Origin: JAWXBK01 sp040878185
Lineage (GTDB): Bacteria > Pseudomonadota > Alphaproteobacteria > Dongiales > Dongiaceae
Assembly: GCA_040878185.1 (NCBI GenBank)
Contig: JBBDMS010000059.1
Span: 156,040 to 220,039 of the forward strand
DNA: 64,000 bases
Direction of reading: 5' to 3'
Shown in pieces: positions 17,257 to 24,610 of this stretch; positions within the stretch are counted from its first letter, which is position 1, and every line of letters starts with the position of its first letter. Both the position numbers and the translations under genes were made by a program. The notes under the pieces are model-generated. The model ran no database searches. It was given only the letters and a program-made list of their open reading frames with translations, and was not told the DNA's origin.

Positions 17257-17721
17257 ATGGAAATCGAAGATCTGATTACCCCGTCGCGCACCATTGCAGG
17301 GCTCAAGGCCACCAGCAAGAAACAGGTGCTGCAGGAGCTCGCGCGGCGCGCGGCCGTGGATACCGGGTTGCACGAGCGCAATGTGTTCGACGTCCTGCTC
17401 GAGCGCGAGCGGCTCGGCACGACAGGGGTGGGCAACGGTATCGCCATCCCGCATGGGCGGTTCCCCGGTCTCCAATCGATCTACGGACTTTTTGCACGCC
17501 TCGAAACGCCGGTCGATTTCGACGCGGTCGACGACCAGCCGGTCGACCTGCTGTTCCTGCTGCTCGCACCCGAAACCGCGGGCGCCGATCATCTGAAGGC
17601 CCTGGCGCGCGTCTCGCGCCTGCTTCGCGATCGCACGATCTGCGAAAAACTGCGCGGCAGCGAAACCGCCGACGCGCTCTATGCCGTGCTGACCTCGGCG
17701 GCACAAAGCCACGCCGCCTGA
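17257..17721 (+). CDS. ptsN: PTS nitrogen-regulatory IIA component
   Basis: A 154-residue EIIA-Ntr protein. The phosphorylated histidine is His66 in NGIAIPHGRFPGL. The rest is the normal EIIA-Fru/Mtl-type fold (LFLLLAPETAGADHLKALAR, LLRDRTICEKLRG). It takes phosphate from NPr of the PtsP-NPr-EIIANtr chain and acts as a regulator of potassium, nitrogen and stress functions rather than in sugar uptake. It follows rpoN and the hpf remnant, the conserved setting. An upstream CGGAG serves as its ribosome-binding site. Confidence 0.95.
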   Translation: MEIEDLITPSRTIAGLKATSKKQVLQELARRAAVDTGLHERNVFDVLLERERLGTTGVGNGIAIPHGRFPGLQSIYGLFARLETPVDFDAVDDQPVDLLFLLLAPETAGADHLKALARVSRLLRDRTICEKLRGSETADALYAVLTSAAQSHAA

Positions 17722-17748
17722 CCGGCCGACAGGCCCTTAATCCCAACG

Positions 17749-18501
17749 ATGCGCCTGCAGCTTTCCACCTGGCCCGATGTCGAGGCGTATCTCAAGCGCT
17801 CGACCGCGATCGTCATTCCGGTCGGATCGACCGAACAGCACGGCCCCAACGGCTTCATCGGGACCGATGCGCTCTGCCCTGAAATCCTCGCGAAGGGCCT
17901 CAGCGAAAAGACCGGCGCCCCGATCGCGCCGACCATGTCGGTCGGCATGGCGCAGCATCATCTGGGCTTTGCCGGATCGGTGACGCTGCGTCCGTCCACC
18001 ATGATCGCGGTCGTGCTGGACTGGCTGAACTCGCTGGCGCGGCACGGCTTCGACCGCTTCTATTTCCTGAACGGTCATGGCGGCAATATCGCGACGCTGA
18101 CGGCGGCATTCTCGGAGCTCTATGCCGAATCGAGTCTCGGCATCGCGGCGACCAACCGGCCGGGCCTGCGCTGCAAGCTGCGCAACTGGTGGGACGCGCC
18201 GGGGATGCGGGGATTGAGCAGCGAGCTGTTCGGTGCCGACGAAGGCTCGCACGCCACCTGCTCGGAAGTGTCGCTCACCTGGTACGCCTATCCCGACGAA
18301 GCGCGGCGCGACATCCGTTTTGAAGGACGCGCGCCGGAAGGTCCGATCTACGAGGCCGACGATTTCCGGCGGCGGTTTCCCGACGGACGCATGGGCTCGA
18401 ACCCGGAACGCGCGTCGGTCGAAGCCGGCAAGCGCATCTATGAGACCGCGCTTACGGGTCTGGTCGACGACTATCGAAGCTTTTCGGAAAGCACTGACTG
18501 A
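17749..18501 (+). CDS. Creatininase-family metal-dependent amidohydrolase
   Basis: A 250-residue member of the creatininase family (PF02633). Metal and catalytic residues are visible: Glu29 and His31 in VGSTEQHGPNG, Asp40, the NGHGGN loop around His110, and Glu165/His167 in ADEGSHATCSE. Family members hydrolyse creatinine, formamides of cyclic intermediates (as in riboflavin or F420 biosynthesis by ArfB/MftE) or other cyclic amides. The substrate cannot be set from sequence. It starts 27 nt after ptsN on the same strand and may be read through from there. It ends before a strong hairpin that terminates the opposing hsp20 unit. Confidence 0.87.
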   Translation: MRLQLSTWPDVEAYLKRSTAIVIPVGSTEQHGPNGFIGTDALCPEILAKGLSEKTGAPIAPTMSVGMAQHHLGFAGSVTLRPSTMIAVVLDWLNSLARHGFDRFYFLNGHGGNIATLTAAFSELYAESSLGIAATNRPGLRCKLRNWWDAPGMRGLSSELFGADEGSHATCSEVSLTWYAYPDEARRDIRFEGRAPEGPIYEADDFRRRFPDGRMGSNPERASVEAGKRIYETALTGLVDDYRSFSESTD

Positions 18502-18515
18502 TCGGAAAATGCCCC

Positions 18516-18558
18516 AAAAAATGCAATGCCGCCCGGGGGCAAATTCCCGGGGCGGCAT
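18516..18558 (-). terminator. Rho-independent terminator of the hsp20-DUF1150 unit
   Basis: A GC-rich hairpin (arms ATGCCGCCC at 18526-18534 and GGGCGGCAT at 18550-18558, with further GGG/CCC pairs inside) is followed on the minus strand by TTTTTT (18521-18516). This is 31 nt past the DUF1150 stop. On the plus strand no T-run follows, so it acts mainly leftward. Confidence 0.8.
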
Positions 18559-18588
18559 GCTTCGAAGACGCCTGGTGGCGGCCGGCGC

Positions 18589-18819
18589 CTAGTGGAGGCT
18601 GGCCGGTTCCATGTCGTGCTGACGCACGAGGCCGACCGCGGCGTCGCGTGTCGGGACGACGGCGAGCTGCTGGCCCGCAGCGGAGTAGATCGCGAAAGCC
18701 GGCATGCCGTTGAACTGGATCGCCCGCACGTAAGCGAGATGCCCGACGCCGAGCTCGGAAAATTCCGGCCGCGTCATCGGCTGCGGCTTTTCAAGCCGCG
18801 TTTTGGTCGCTTCGTCCAT
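18589..18819 (-). CDS. DUF1150 family protein
   Basis: A 76-residue protein of the alphaproteobacterial DUF1150 family (ELGVGHLAYVRAIQFN, PAFAIYSAAGQQLAVV, TRDAAVGLVRQHDMEPASLH). I chose the ATG at 18819 because AAGGAG sits at the right distance upstream; a GTG at 18837 would put that Shine-Dalgarno inside the gene. The function is unknown. It begins 14 nt after the hsp20 stop, and the two genes are paired in this way in many alphaproteobacteria, so heat-shock control is likely. A terminator follows. Confidence 0.88.
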   Translation of the reverse strand: MDEATKTRLEKPQPMTRPEFSELGVGHLAYVRAIQFNGMPAFAIYSAAGQQLAVVPTRDAAVGLVRQHDMEPASLH

Positions 18820-18833
18820 TTCACTCTCCTTGT

Positions 18834-19256
18834 TCACGCATGCACGCCAGCTCGACGGATTTCGATTCGTCGTTCCTGGCTGGTGACCGGCCGCTTGTTG
18901 AGATCGATATGCAGCAGGCCATTCTCGAGGGCAGCGCCCGCAACTTCAACGCCTTCGGCCAACAGAAATGCTTTCTGGAACTGCCGGGCGGCAATTCCGC
19001 GATAGATAAAGGCGCGGCCGTTCGCATCGTCGCTCTGCTTGCCGCGGACCACGAGCTGGTTGTCTTCCTGACGGATATCGAGATCGTCGATGGCAAAGCC
19101 GGCGACCGCGAGCGTAATGCGCAGTCGGCCTTCGCCCTGCTCTTCGATGTTATAGGGGGGATAATTGTCGCCCTGCTTGCTGATGCGATCGAGCGTGCGT
19201 TCGAGCTGATCGAAGCCCAACAGCAGCGGGTGATTGAACAGGCTGACTCGGTTCAT
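18834..19256 (-). CDS. Small heat-shock protein (Hsp20/IbpA class A)
   Basis: A 140-residue alpha-crystallin chaperone that holds unfolding proteins for refolding by DnaK/ClpB. The class A N-terminus is clear (FNHPLLLGFDQLERTLDRIS, then YPPYNIEE). The alpha-crystallin core runs from about residue 38 to 128 (ITLAVAGFAIDDLDIRQEDN, YRGIAARQFQKAFLLAEGVE, ENGLLHIDL). The usual C-terminal I-X-I anchor is present as IEI. I start at ATG 19256 behind GGAGGGG rather than at the TTG at 19277. The leader resembles a ROSE thermometer and a heat-shock promoter lies further upstream. Confidence 0.93.
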   Translation of the reverse strand: MNRVSLFNHPLLLGFDQLERTLDRISKQGDNYPPYNIEEQGEGRLRITLAVAGFAIDDLDIRQEDNQLVVRGKQSDDANGRAFIYRGIAARQFQKAFLLAEGVEVAGAALENGLLHIDLNKRPVTSQERRIEIRRAGVHA

Positions 19257-19335
19257 GACGGCGGCCCCTCCTTCCAAAAGCGAGCCCAGATCCCGATCCC
19301 ACTCGCGGCGCCCGACTTCGGCACGCCTGCAGAAC
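19257..19335 (-). promoter_or_regulatory. Probable ROSE-type RNA thermometer in the hsp20 leader
   Basis: Just before the hsp20 start the RNA reads UCGCU (19283-19279), a short UUUGGA loop, then AGGAG (19272-19268), the Shine-Dalgarno. ROSE elements are defined by a U(U/C)GCU strand pairing with AGGA in the last hairpin, which melts on heating. Position, order and spacing all fit. The upstream leader is GC-rich and can form further hairpins. ROSE is common before alphaproteobacterial small heat-shock genes. The 5' limit is a guess. Confidence 0.55.
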
Positions 19336-19369
19336 CGGCAGCGGCCCGATCAAGGCGCCGCTCGTGACC

Positions 19370-19400
19370 GTATCTGGTATGCCAGGGCCGCCCCGTCAAG
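19370..19400 (-). promoter_or_regulatory. Possible heat-shock (RpoH-type) promoter of hsp20
   Basis: On the minus strand CTTGAC (19400-19395) is followed after 17 nt by CCAGAT and after 18 nt by CAGATAC (19376-19370). CTTG is the RpoH -35 core. The -10 match is only fair, so a sigma-70 reading (TTGAC) cannot be ruled out. Confidence 0.35.
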
Positions 19401-19534
19401 ATACTGAAACGGAAGGGAAAGCCCGGTTGGCTGCCGGGTCTGGCCGTAACCGGGCCCGGAAATGGCCGCACCCTGCGCCCTGGCGGCCGGCCGTGGAATA
19501 ATGGGGGCAGGCCGGGAGCAACGGGAGGCGGGTC

Positions 19535-20323
19535 ATGGCGGGGGTCGAAGGGCGGGTGGCGCTGGTGACGGGCGCCGGCAGCGCGGACGGAATCGGCTTT
19601 GCGACGGCGCGCATTCTCGCCGAACGCGGCGCGCTGGTTGCGATCACCTCGACCACGCGGCGGATCCGCGACCGGCTCGACGAACTGCCGGGTACCAAAA
19701 CGACCAAGGCGGCATTCGTCGCCGATCTGATGAAACCGAAATCGGCGATCGAGCTGGTCGCGCGTGTAACCAAGGCGCTCGGGCCGATCGCTATCCTGGT
19801 CAACAATGCGGGCATGACGCAGGTCGGCCGCAAGGAGCGCGCCTCGCGGTTCGACAAGATCGGCGATGCCGAATGGGACGAGGCGATCGCGCGCAATCTC
19901 ACAACGGCCTTCCGCATGACGCGGGCGGTGCTGCCGTCGATGTATCGGCGCGGCTATGGCCGGATCGTCCATGTCTCGTCGGTCACCGGCCCGATCGTCA
20001 GCAATTTGAACGCGACCGGCTACTCGGCCGCGAAGGCCGGCATGCTCGGCATGACGCGCAGCCTCGCGATCGAGGCAGGCCCCAAAGGCGTTACCGTGAA
20101 CGCGGTCGGGCCGGGCTGGATCCAGACCGCCTCGTCCCGCGAGGAGGAAATCATCGCCGGCCGGAACACGCCGGCGGGCCGCCCCGGCACGCCCGACGAA
20201 ATCGGCCAGGTCTGCGTTTTTCTCGCCTCGGAAGAAGCCAGCTATCTCACCGGCCAGTTGATCGTGGTCGACGGCGGCAACACGATCCAGGAGTACAAGG
20301 GCCCGAGCGACGCCTACTACTAA
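19535..20323 (+). CDS. SDR-family oxidoreductase (FabG-like)
   Basis: A 262-residue classical short-chain dehydrogenase. The cofactor loop is VTGAGSADGIGFATA, NNAGMTQVGR is the structural motif, the catalytic Ser is in HVSSVTG, and the Tyr-Lys pair is YSAAKAG. The C-terminal TGQLIVVDGGNTI is also typical. These enzymes reduce 3-oxoacyl chains or oxidise alcohols with NAD(P)H; the substrate cannot be named. The TGAGSADGIG loop, with an Asp-Gly insert, differs a little from FabG's TGXXXGIG. The gene stands alone between hsp20 (divergent) and the Na/Pi cotransporter gene. Confidence 0.88.
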   Translation: MAGVEGRVALVTGAGSADGIGFATARILAERGALVAITSTTRRIRDRLDELPGTKTTKAAFVADLMKPKSAIELVARVTKALGPIAILVNNAGMTQVGRKERASRFDKIGDAEWDEAIARNLTTAFRMTRAVLPSMYRRGYGRIVHVSSVTGPIVSNLNATGYSAAKAGMLGMTRSLAIEAGPKGVTVNAVGPGWIQTASSREEEIIAGRNTPAGRPGTPDEIGQVCVFLASEEASYLTGQLIVVDGGNTIQEYKGPSDAYY

Positions 20324-20381
20324 GCCGGTATTCCGACTGTTCGACGCGCGTGCCCGCGCGCCGGCGGTGGTGCGCGATGGA

Positions 20382-20410
20382 TTGCCGCAAGGCCGGCGCC
20401 TTCCTAATTA
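20382..20410 (+). promoter_or_regulatory. Promoter-like site upstream of the Na/Pi cotransporter
   Basis: TTGCCG at 20382-20387, 17-nt spacer, TAATTA at 20405-20410. It lies in an AT-rich patch (CCTAATTATTACCGTTATG) that stands out from the surrounding GC-rich DNA, about 100 nt before the chosen start codon. Confidence 0.4.
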
Positions 20411-20510
20411 TTACCGTTATGTTACAATCGGCGCCGATCACAACCGAACCGATTATCCGCGACCAGCCGCAGCCACGTCCTGCGGCGGCGCCAACCAGTC
20501 TGTTGTCGCA

Positions 20511-22223
20511 ATGAACGGTGCCGAACTGTTGCTGAATATCGCGGGCGGCGTAGCGCTCCTGCTCTGGGGCGTGCGCATGGTCCGCACCGGCATCCTGCGC
20601 GCCTGGGGCAGCGACTTCCGCCGCGTGCTCGCAAGTTCGCTGCGCAATCCGTTCAAGGCCTGGGCCGCCGGGCTTGGCGTCACGACCTTGCTGCAGAGTT
20701 CGACGGCAACGGCGACGCTCGCCGTTTCGTTTGCCTCGAAGGGGCTGGTGACGACCGCCGCCGGTCTCGCCCTGATGCTCGGTGCCGATGTCGGCTCCAC
20801 GCTGGTCGTCCAGGTCCTGTCGTTCGGCCTGCACTGGGTGTCGCCGGTCCTCATCCTGATCGGCGTCGTTGCCTTTCTCGCGACCGAGAACGGGATCGTC
20901 CGCCATGTCGGCCGCGCGTTGGTCGGCCTCGGCCTCGTGCTGTTGTCGTTGAGCCTCATCGTCGGCGCGTCGGAGCCGCTGCGCGACAGCGCGGCGATGC
21001 AGACCGTGTTGACCGCGCTCGGCAGCGAACCGGTCATCGCTCTCCTCGTCGCCGCCCTTCTGACCTGGCTCGCGCATTCGAGCGTCGCGATGGTGCTGTT
21101 CGTCATGTCGCTGGTCGGCAGCGGCGTGGTGCCGCTCGAACTCGGCTTCGTGCTGGTGCTGGGCGCCAATGCCGGCGCCGGCATCGTGCCGTTCATGCTG
21201 TCGCTCGCCGAACCCCCGACGGCGCGGCGCATACCGCTCGGCAACCTGATGTTCCGCGTCGTCGGCGCGCTGATCGCCCTGCCCTTCCTCACCTTCGCGA
21301 TGCCCTATATCGCCGCGGTGAACGGCGGGCCGGCGCGGCAGATCGCCAATTTCCACACCGCCTTCAACCTCGCTTTGACGGTCCTCTTTTTGCCGCTGAC
21401 CGGCCTCGCGGCCAAGCTGGTCGACCGGCTCTTGCCCGACACGCGCGAGGCCGAAGGCACGATCCGGGCGCGCTATCTCGATCCCGACGTCATCAAGCGG
21501 CCGTCTTTGGCGCTCGCCGCCGCATCGCGCGAAGTGCTGCGCATGGCGGACATTGTCGAGACCATGCTGCGCGAGCTGATCGCGGTCCTGCGCGACAACG
21601 ATCCGAAGCTCATCGAGCGCATCTCCACGATGGATGACGATGTCGATACGCTCTACGAAGCGATCAAGCTCTATCTGACCGAGGCAAGCCGCGCCGCCAC
21701 CTCGGAAGAGGAAAGCCGCCGCCTGATCGACGCCATCACCTTCACGACCAATCTCGAGCATGTCGGCGACATCGTCGACAAGAACCTGCTCGAACTGGCG
21801 CAGAAGAAGATCCGCAATCGCCTGTCTTTCTCGGCCGAGGGTTGGAAAGAGCTTGAGACGATGCACGGTCGCGTGGTCGACAACATGCAGCTCGCACTCG
21901 GCGTCTACATGTCCGGCGATATCGATTCCGCGCGGGAGCTGCTGGCGCAGAAGGAAACGATGCGCGATCTCGAGCGCGCCGGCAGCGAACATCATCTCGA
22001 ACGGCTGCGATCGGGGCGTGTGCAGTCGATCGAAACCTCGGCGCTGCATCTCGACATCATGCGCGACCTGAAGCGCATCAACTCGCATCTCACCTCGGTC
22101 GCCTATCCGATCCTCGATGCGCATGGCGAATTGCGGAAGAGCCGGCTGCGAACGCAGCCGCCACAACCGGAGGCAGCGAATCCCGCCGATGTGACGGCGA
22201 CAAGGCCGGTCGAAGGTACCTGA
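20511..22223 (+). CDS. Na/Pi cotransporter family protein with PhoU-like domain
   Basis: A 570-residue protein. The N-terminal 330 residues form the NptA/PF02690 membrane domain with two inverted repeats, each carrying the QSS-type substrate motif (LLQSSTATATL and WLAHSSVAMVL). The C-terminal 230 residues are helical and PhoU-like (VETMLRELIAVLRDNDPKLI, HVGDIVDKNLLELAQKK, HLDIMRDLKRINSHLTSVAY). I start at ATG 20511, since the family begins just before the first helix (LLLNIAGGVALLLWGVRM); the open frame extends further up but is not protein-like. The likely role is sodium-coupled phosphate transport or phosphate-linked signalling. Confidence 0.9.
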   Translation: MNGAELLLNIAGGVALLLWGVRMVRTGILRAWGSDFRRVLASSLRNPFKAWAAGLGVTTLLQSSTATATLAVSFASKGLVTTAAGLALMLGADVGSTLVVQVLSFGLHWVSPVLILIGVVAFLATENGIVRHVGRALVGLGLVLLSLSLIVGASEPLRDSAAMQTVLTALGSEPVIALLVAALLTWLAHSSVAMVLFVMSLVGSGVVPLELGFVLVLGANAGAGIVPFMLSLAEPPTARRIPLGNLMFRVVGALIALPFLTFAMPYIAAVNGGPARQIANFHTAFNLALTVLFLPLTGLAAKLVDRLLPDTREAEGTIRARYLDPDVIKRPSLALAAASREVLRMADIVETMLRELIAVLRDNDPKLIERISTMDDDVDTLYEAIKLYLTEASRAATSEEESRRLIDAITFTTNLEHVGDIVDKNLLELAQKKIRNRLSFSAEGWKELETMHGRVVDNMQLALGVYMSGDIDSARELLAQKETMRDLERAGSEHHLERLRSGRVQSIETSALHLDIMRDLKRINSHLTSVAYPILDAHGELRKSRLRTQPPQPEAANPADVTATRPVEGT

Positions 22224-22355
22224 ACGTTGCGCGGATGCCGTCTCTGACGGCATTGCCTCGTATCCCGGGCTGGGTTACGCGTAGAGCCGGAAGCCGGGAC
22301 GATAGCGGCCAGACCGTCCGGCCGAACCAGGTCGATACGGGACAAATGGGAGAGC

Positions 22356-22805
22356 ATGACGGCAATGCGCTATCTGCACACGATGGTTCGCGTGAAGGAC
22401 CTCGACGAATCGCTCGATTTCTATTGCAACAAACTCGGCCTCGCCGAGGTCGACCGCTACGAAAGCGAGAAGGGCCGGTTCACGCTGGTCTATCTGGCAG
22501 CGCCGACCGATGTGGAGCGTGCGAAGAAGGAAGCAGCCCCGCTGGTCGAGCTGACCTACAACTGGGATACCGAGGACTATAAGGGCGGGCGCAATTTCGG
22601 CCATCTCGCTTTTCGCGTCGACGATATCTACGCCGCCTGCCAGCGGCTGCTGGACAAGGGCGTGACGATCAACCGCCCGCCGCGCGACGGACATATGGCA
22701 TTCGTGCGGTCGCCCGACGGCATCTCGATCGAGTTGCTGCAGGAAGGCGAAAGCCTGGCACCGAAGGAGCCCTGGGCGTCGATGCAGAATACCGGGAGCT
22801 GGTAA
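22356..22805 (+). CDS. Glyoxalase I-like VOC family protein (lactoylglutathione lyase)
   Basis: A 149-residue vicinal-oxygen-chelate protein. All four metal ligands of GloA are in place: His8 (YLHTMVRV), Glu65 (LVELTYNW), His83 (NFGHLAFRV) and Glu126 (GISIELLQE). The sequence FYCNKLGLAEVDRYESEKGR and the TYNWDTEDY segment are typical of Ni/Co-type GloA, which makes S-lactoylglutathione from methylglyoxal and glutathione. The start at 22356 has GGGAGAG upstream. The C-terminal tail after residue 130 is slightly longer than in E. coli GloA (135 aa). Its TAA overlaps an ATG (TAATG) that appears to be the original start of the next gene. Confidence 0.92.
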   Translation: MTAMRYLHTMVRVKDLDESLDFYCNKLGLAEVDRYESEKGRFTLVYLAAPTDVERAKKEAAPLVELTYNWDTEDYKGGRNFGHLAFRVDDIYAACQRLLDKGVTINRPPRDGHMAFVRSPDGISIELLQEGESLAPKEPWASMQNTGSW

Positions 22806-22908
22806 TGCCGAAACCGGGATAGCGCGCTCCCGGCTCCGCTCGCTTGCGGCGCTCGGCGTCGGCCTGACCTGTCTGTCGGCCAACCCCGTTGCCGCCGAAG
22901 AGCCCTGC

Positions 22909-23730
22909 ATGGCCGCGGGCATGGCGATCGACCCCGGCTTCTGTATCGGCGACGGCGAAAGCGTGCTGGAGGCGCGGCTCGCGTTCGGACGCAACATTGC
23001 GGCAGCGGTGCTGGGGTTCGCCGCCTACGATCGGCTGCTCGAGGAAAATAAGGGTGCGATCGAAATCATCCGCTCGATCTGCAACGCCGAAAACGACGAT
23101 CTGCAGCGCCGCCATTGTGCCTCCGATGCGCTGAACGATCGCATCGTCGAGATCGAGCAGCGTATTCTCGCCTATCTGGACGACCGGCTGCCCGCAATCG
23201 CCATCGACCCGGCGCAATTCGAAACGCTGCCCGACGGCAGCAGTCTTGCGGTGTTCCTTGCCGGCATGCGCTCCGACACCGCGCAGCCCGTGTTCTCGTC
23301 GCCGCTGCTGCATCCCGACGATCGCATCGGCGAGATCGCGGCCCAAACGACGACGGCAGCAACCGGCATTTTTCTTGCCGATTTCGAACCCGGCTCCGTT
23401 CTCCGCATTCTCTGGCAGCACGGCACGGTCGCCTGGACGGCGGCGGCCGGATGGAATTTCGATCCGGCCCTGCTTCGCGCGGGTCATTTTAATCTCGAGC
23501 CGTCCTTCGACCGGGCGGCGGACGTCGACGACGCGCGCCGGCAATGTATCGCGGCGGCACAAGGCGCGATCGTGACTTCAGCCCCCGTCACGCTGCTCGG
23601 CCCCTGGCCTGCCGGCACCGGCCAGCATTACATGCGCGTCGCGATCGGCGATGTCGACGCATTCGAATGTGTCGCAGCGCCCGGCAGCGGCGAACCGGCT
23701 TCGATCGCGGCCATATCAGAAAAGGAGTGA
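22909..23730 (+). CDS. Secreted protein of unknown function; start region apparently frameshifted
   Basis: The ATG at 22909 gives a 273-residue product that I do not recognise. It has scattered Cys residues (DPGFCIGDG, SICNAENDD, RRHCASDAL, RQCIAAAQG, AFECVAAPG) and alternating helical and beta-like stretches. In the same frame the DNA upstream (22822-22908) encodes RSRLRSLAALGVGLTCLSA, then NPVAAEEPC, an excellent signal peptide. No ATG, GTG or TTG precedes it in frame. An ATG at 22805, overlapping the previous stop as TAATG, reads MPKPG and then a stop. One missing base near 22806-22821 would join it to the signal peptide. So the native protein was probably secreted, about 307 residues long, and made from 22805. 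Its GTGA end overlaps the next gene. Confidence 0.6.
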   Translation: MAAGMAIDPGFCIGDGESVLEARLAFGRNIAAAVLGFAAYDRLLEENKGAIEIIRSICNAENDDLQRRHCASDALNDRIVEIEQRILAYLDDRLPAIAIDPAQFETLPDGSSLAVFLAGMRSDTAQPVFSSPLLHPDDRIGEIAAQTTTAATGIFLADFEPGSVLRILWQHGTVAWTAAAGWNFDPALLRAGHFNLEPSFDRAADVDDARRQCIAAAQGAIVTSAPVTLLGPWPAGTGQHYMRVAIGDVDAFECVAAPGSGEPASIAAISEKE

Positions 23731-24077
23731 CGACCATCCCGACCGATCCGAAATCCGCCCGCGAACGGTTGCTTGCCCGGAAGGCCGAAATCGAGGAACT
23801 GAGTCGCAGCAGCGCCGACAGCCGCAGACCGGTCGAACTCGACCAGCAGAGTGTCGGCCGCCTGTCGCGCGTGGATGCGCTGCAGATGCAGGCAATGGCC
23901 GGTGCGACCGAACGCCATCGTATGCAGCAGCGGGCACGAATCGCGGCAGCGCTCACCCGTATCGAGACCGGCGACTATGGGTTCTGTGTCGCCTGCGGCG
24001 AGCCGATCGAACCGAAAAGGCTGGAAAGCGATCCCGCGGTGCCGACCTGTATCGGCTGTGCCAGTCGCGCGGCCTGA
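23727..24077 (+). CDS. TraR/DksA-family zinc-finger protein
   Basis: A 116-residue protein with a C-terminal C4 zinc finger: Cys87, Cys90, Cys108 and Cys111 (FCVACGEPIEPKRL, PTCIGCASRAA), preceded by a helical N-terminal half (ERLLARKAEIEELSRSSADS). Small DksA-like proteins of this type bind the RNA polymerase secondary channel or are of unknown role. I start at GTG 23727, which overlaps the upstream stop as GTGA; AAAAGGA lies directly before it, rather close for a Shine-Dalgarno. An ATG in the same frame near 23667 is possible but would lie inside the upstream gene. Confidence 0.82.
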   Translation: MTTIPTDPKSARERLLARKAEIEELSRSSADSRRPVELDQQSVGRLSRVDALQMQAMAGATERHRMQQRARIAAALTRIETGDYGFCVACGEPIEPKRLESDPAVPTCIGCASRAA

Positions 24078-24185
24078 GTGGCTGCCCCCGAACGGCGGCC
24101 CGCGGCCGGGTTGGCCGAATCGGCGATTCGCCGGTAATCTTCGGGCATTGCCGCGGAAGCGGCGCGCGACATGGGGGATATCGCG

Positions 24186-24578
24186 ATGACTGTCGACCTG
24201 CATTACCTCACATGGTCTTCCCTTCTCTGCCTGCTGCTGTGGGTGCCCTATGTGATCGCCCGCTTCGGAATCTGGGGCGTTTCGGACACGGTCGGTTATC
24301 CGACGGAACCGAAGCCGCTGCCGGAATGGGCAACGCGCTCACAGCGGGCACATCTCAACATGGTCGAGAATCTGGTGCCGTTTGCGGCGCTGGTACTGAC
24401 CGCGCACATGGCCGGGCTCGACAACGAGCAGACGGCGGCCGGTTCGGCGATCTTCTTCTGGTCGCGCCTCGCCCATGCGCTCGTCTACATGCTGGCGATT
24501 CCCTGGCTTCGGACGATCCTGTTCATCGCCTCGTGGGTCGGCAGCCTGATGGTGTTTCTGGCAATCGTCGGCGTCTAA
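24186..24578 (+). CDS. MAPEG-family membrane protein
   Basis: A 130-residue protein with about four membrane helices (WSSLLCLLLWVPYVIARF, LVPFAALVLTAHMAG, AIFFWSRLAHALVYMLAI, TILFIASWVGSLMVFLAIV). The MAPEG signature is present as RAHLNMVENLVPFAALVL and FFWSRLAHALVY. Eukaryotic members handle glutathione or leukotrienes; bacterial ones are mostly uncharacterised, some with glutathione transferase activity. I start at ATG 24186, 7 nt after a GGGGGA; an in-frame ATG at 24171 would add five residues. It converges on the DUF2272 gene. Confidence 0.86.
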   Translation: MTVDLHYLTWSSLLCLLLWVPYVIARFGIWGVSDTVGYPTEPKPLPEWATRSQRAHLNMVENLVPFAALVLTAHMAGLDNEQTAAGSAIFFWSRLAHALVYMLAIPWLRTILFIASWVGSLMVFLAIVGV

Positions 24579-24585
24579 TCGGATC

Positions 24586-24604
24586 GGCCGGCGGCCCGCC
24601 GGCC
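24586..24604. terminator. GC-rich inverted repeat between convergent genes
   Basis: GGCCGGCGG (24586-24594) and CCGCCGGCC (24596-24604) are perfect inverted repeats around one base, in the 32-nt gap between the convergent MAPEG and DUF2272 genes. There is no T-run on either side, so termination is only a suggestion. Confidence 0.35.
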
Positions 24605-24610
24605 ATGCGG

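Noticed and set aside
16942..17712. Minus-strand frame across the hpf relic and ptsN
   Set aside because: ptsN on the + strand is intact, and the relic reads as HPF only on the + strand.
20247..22253. Long minus-strand frame opposite the Na/Pi cotransporter gene
   Set aside because: His/Arg/Asp-rich antisense shadow; the + strand gene has helices, QSS motifs and a PhoU-like domain.
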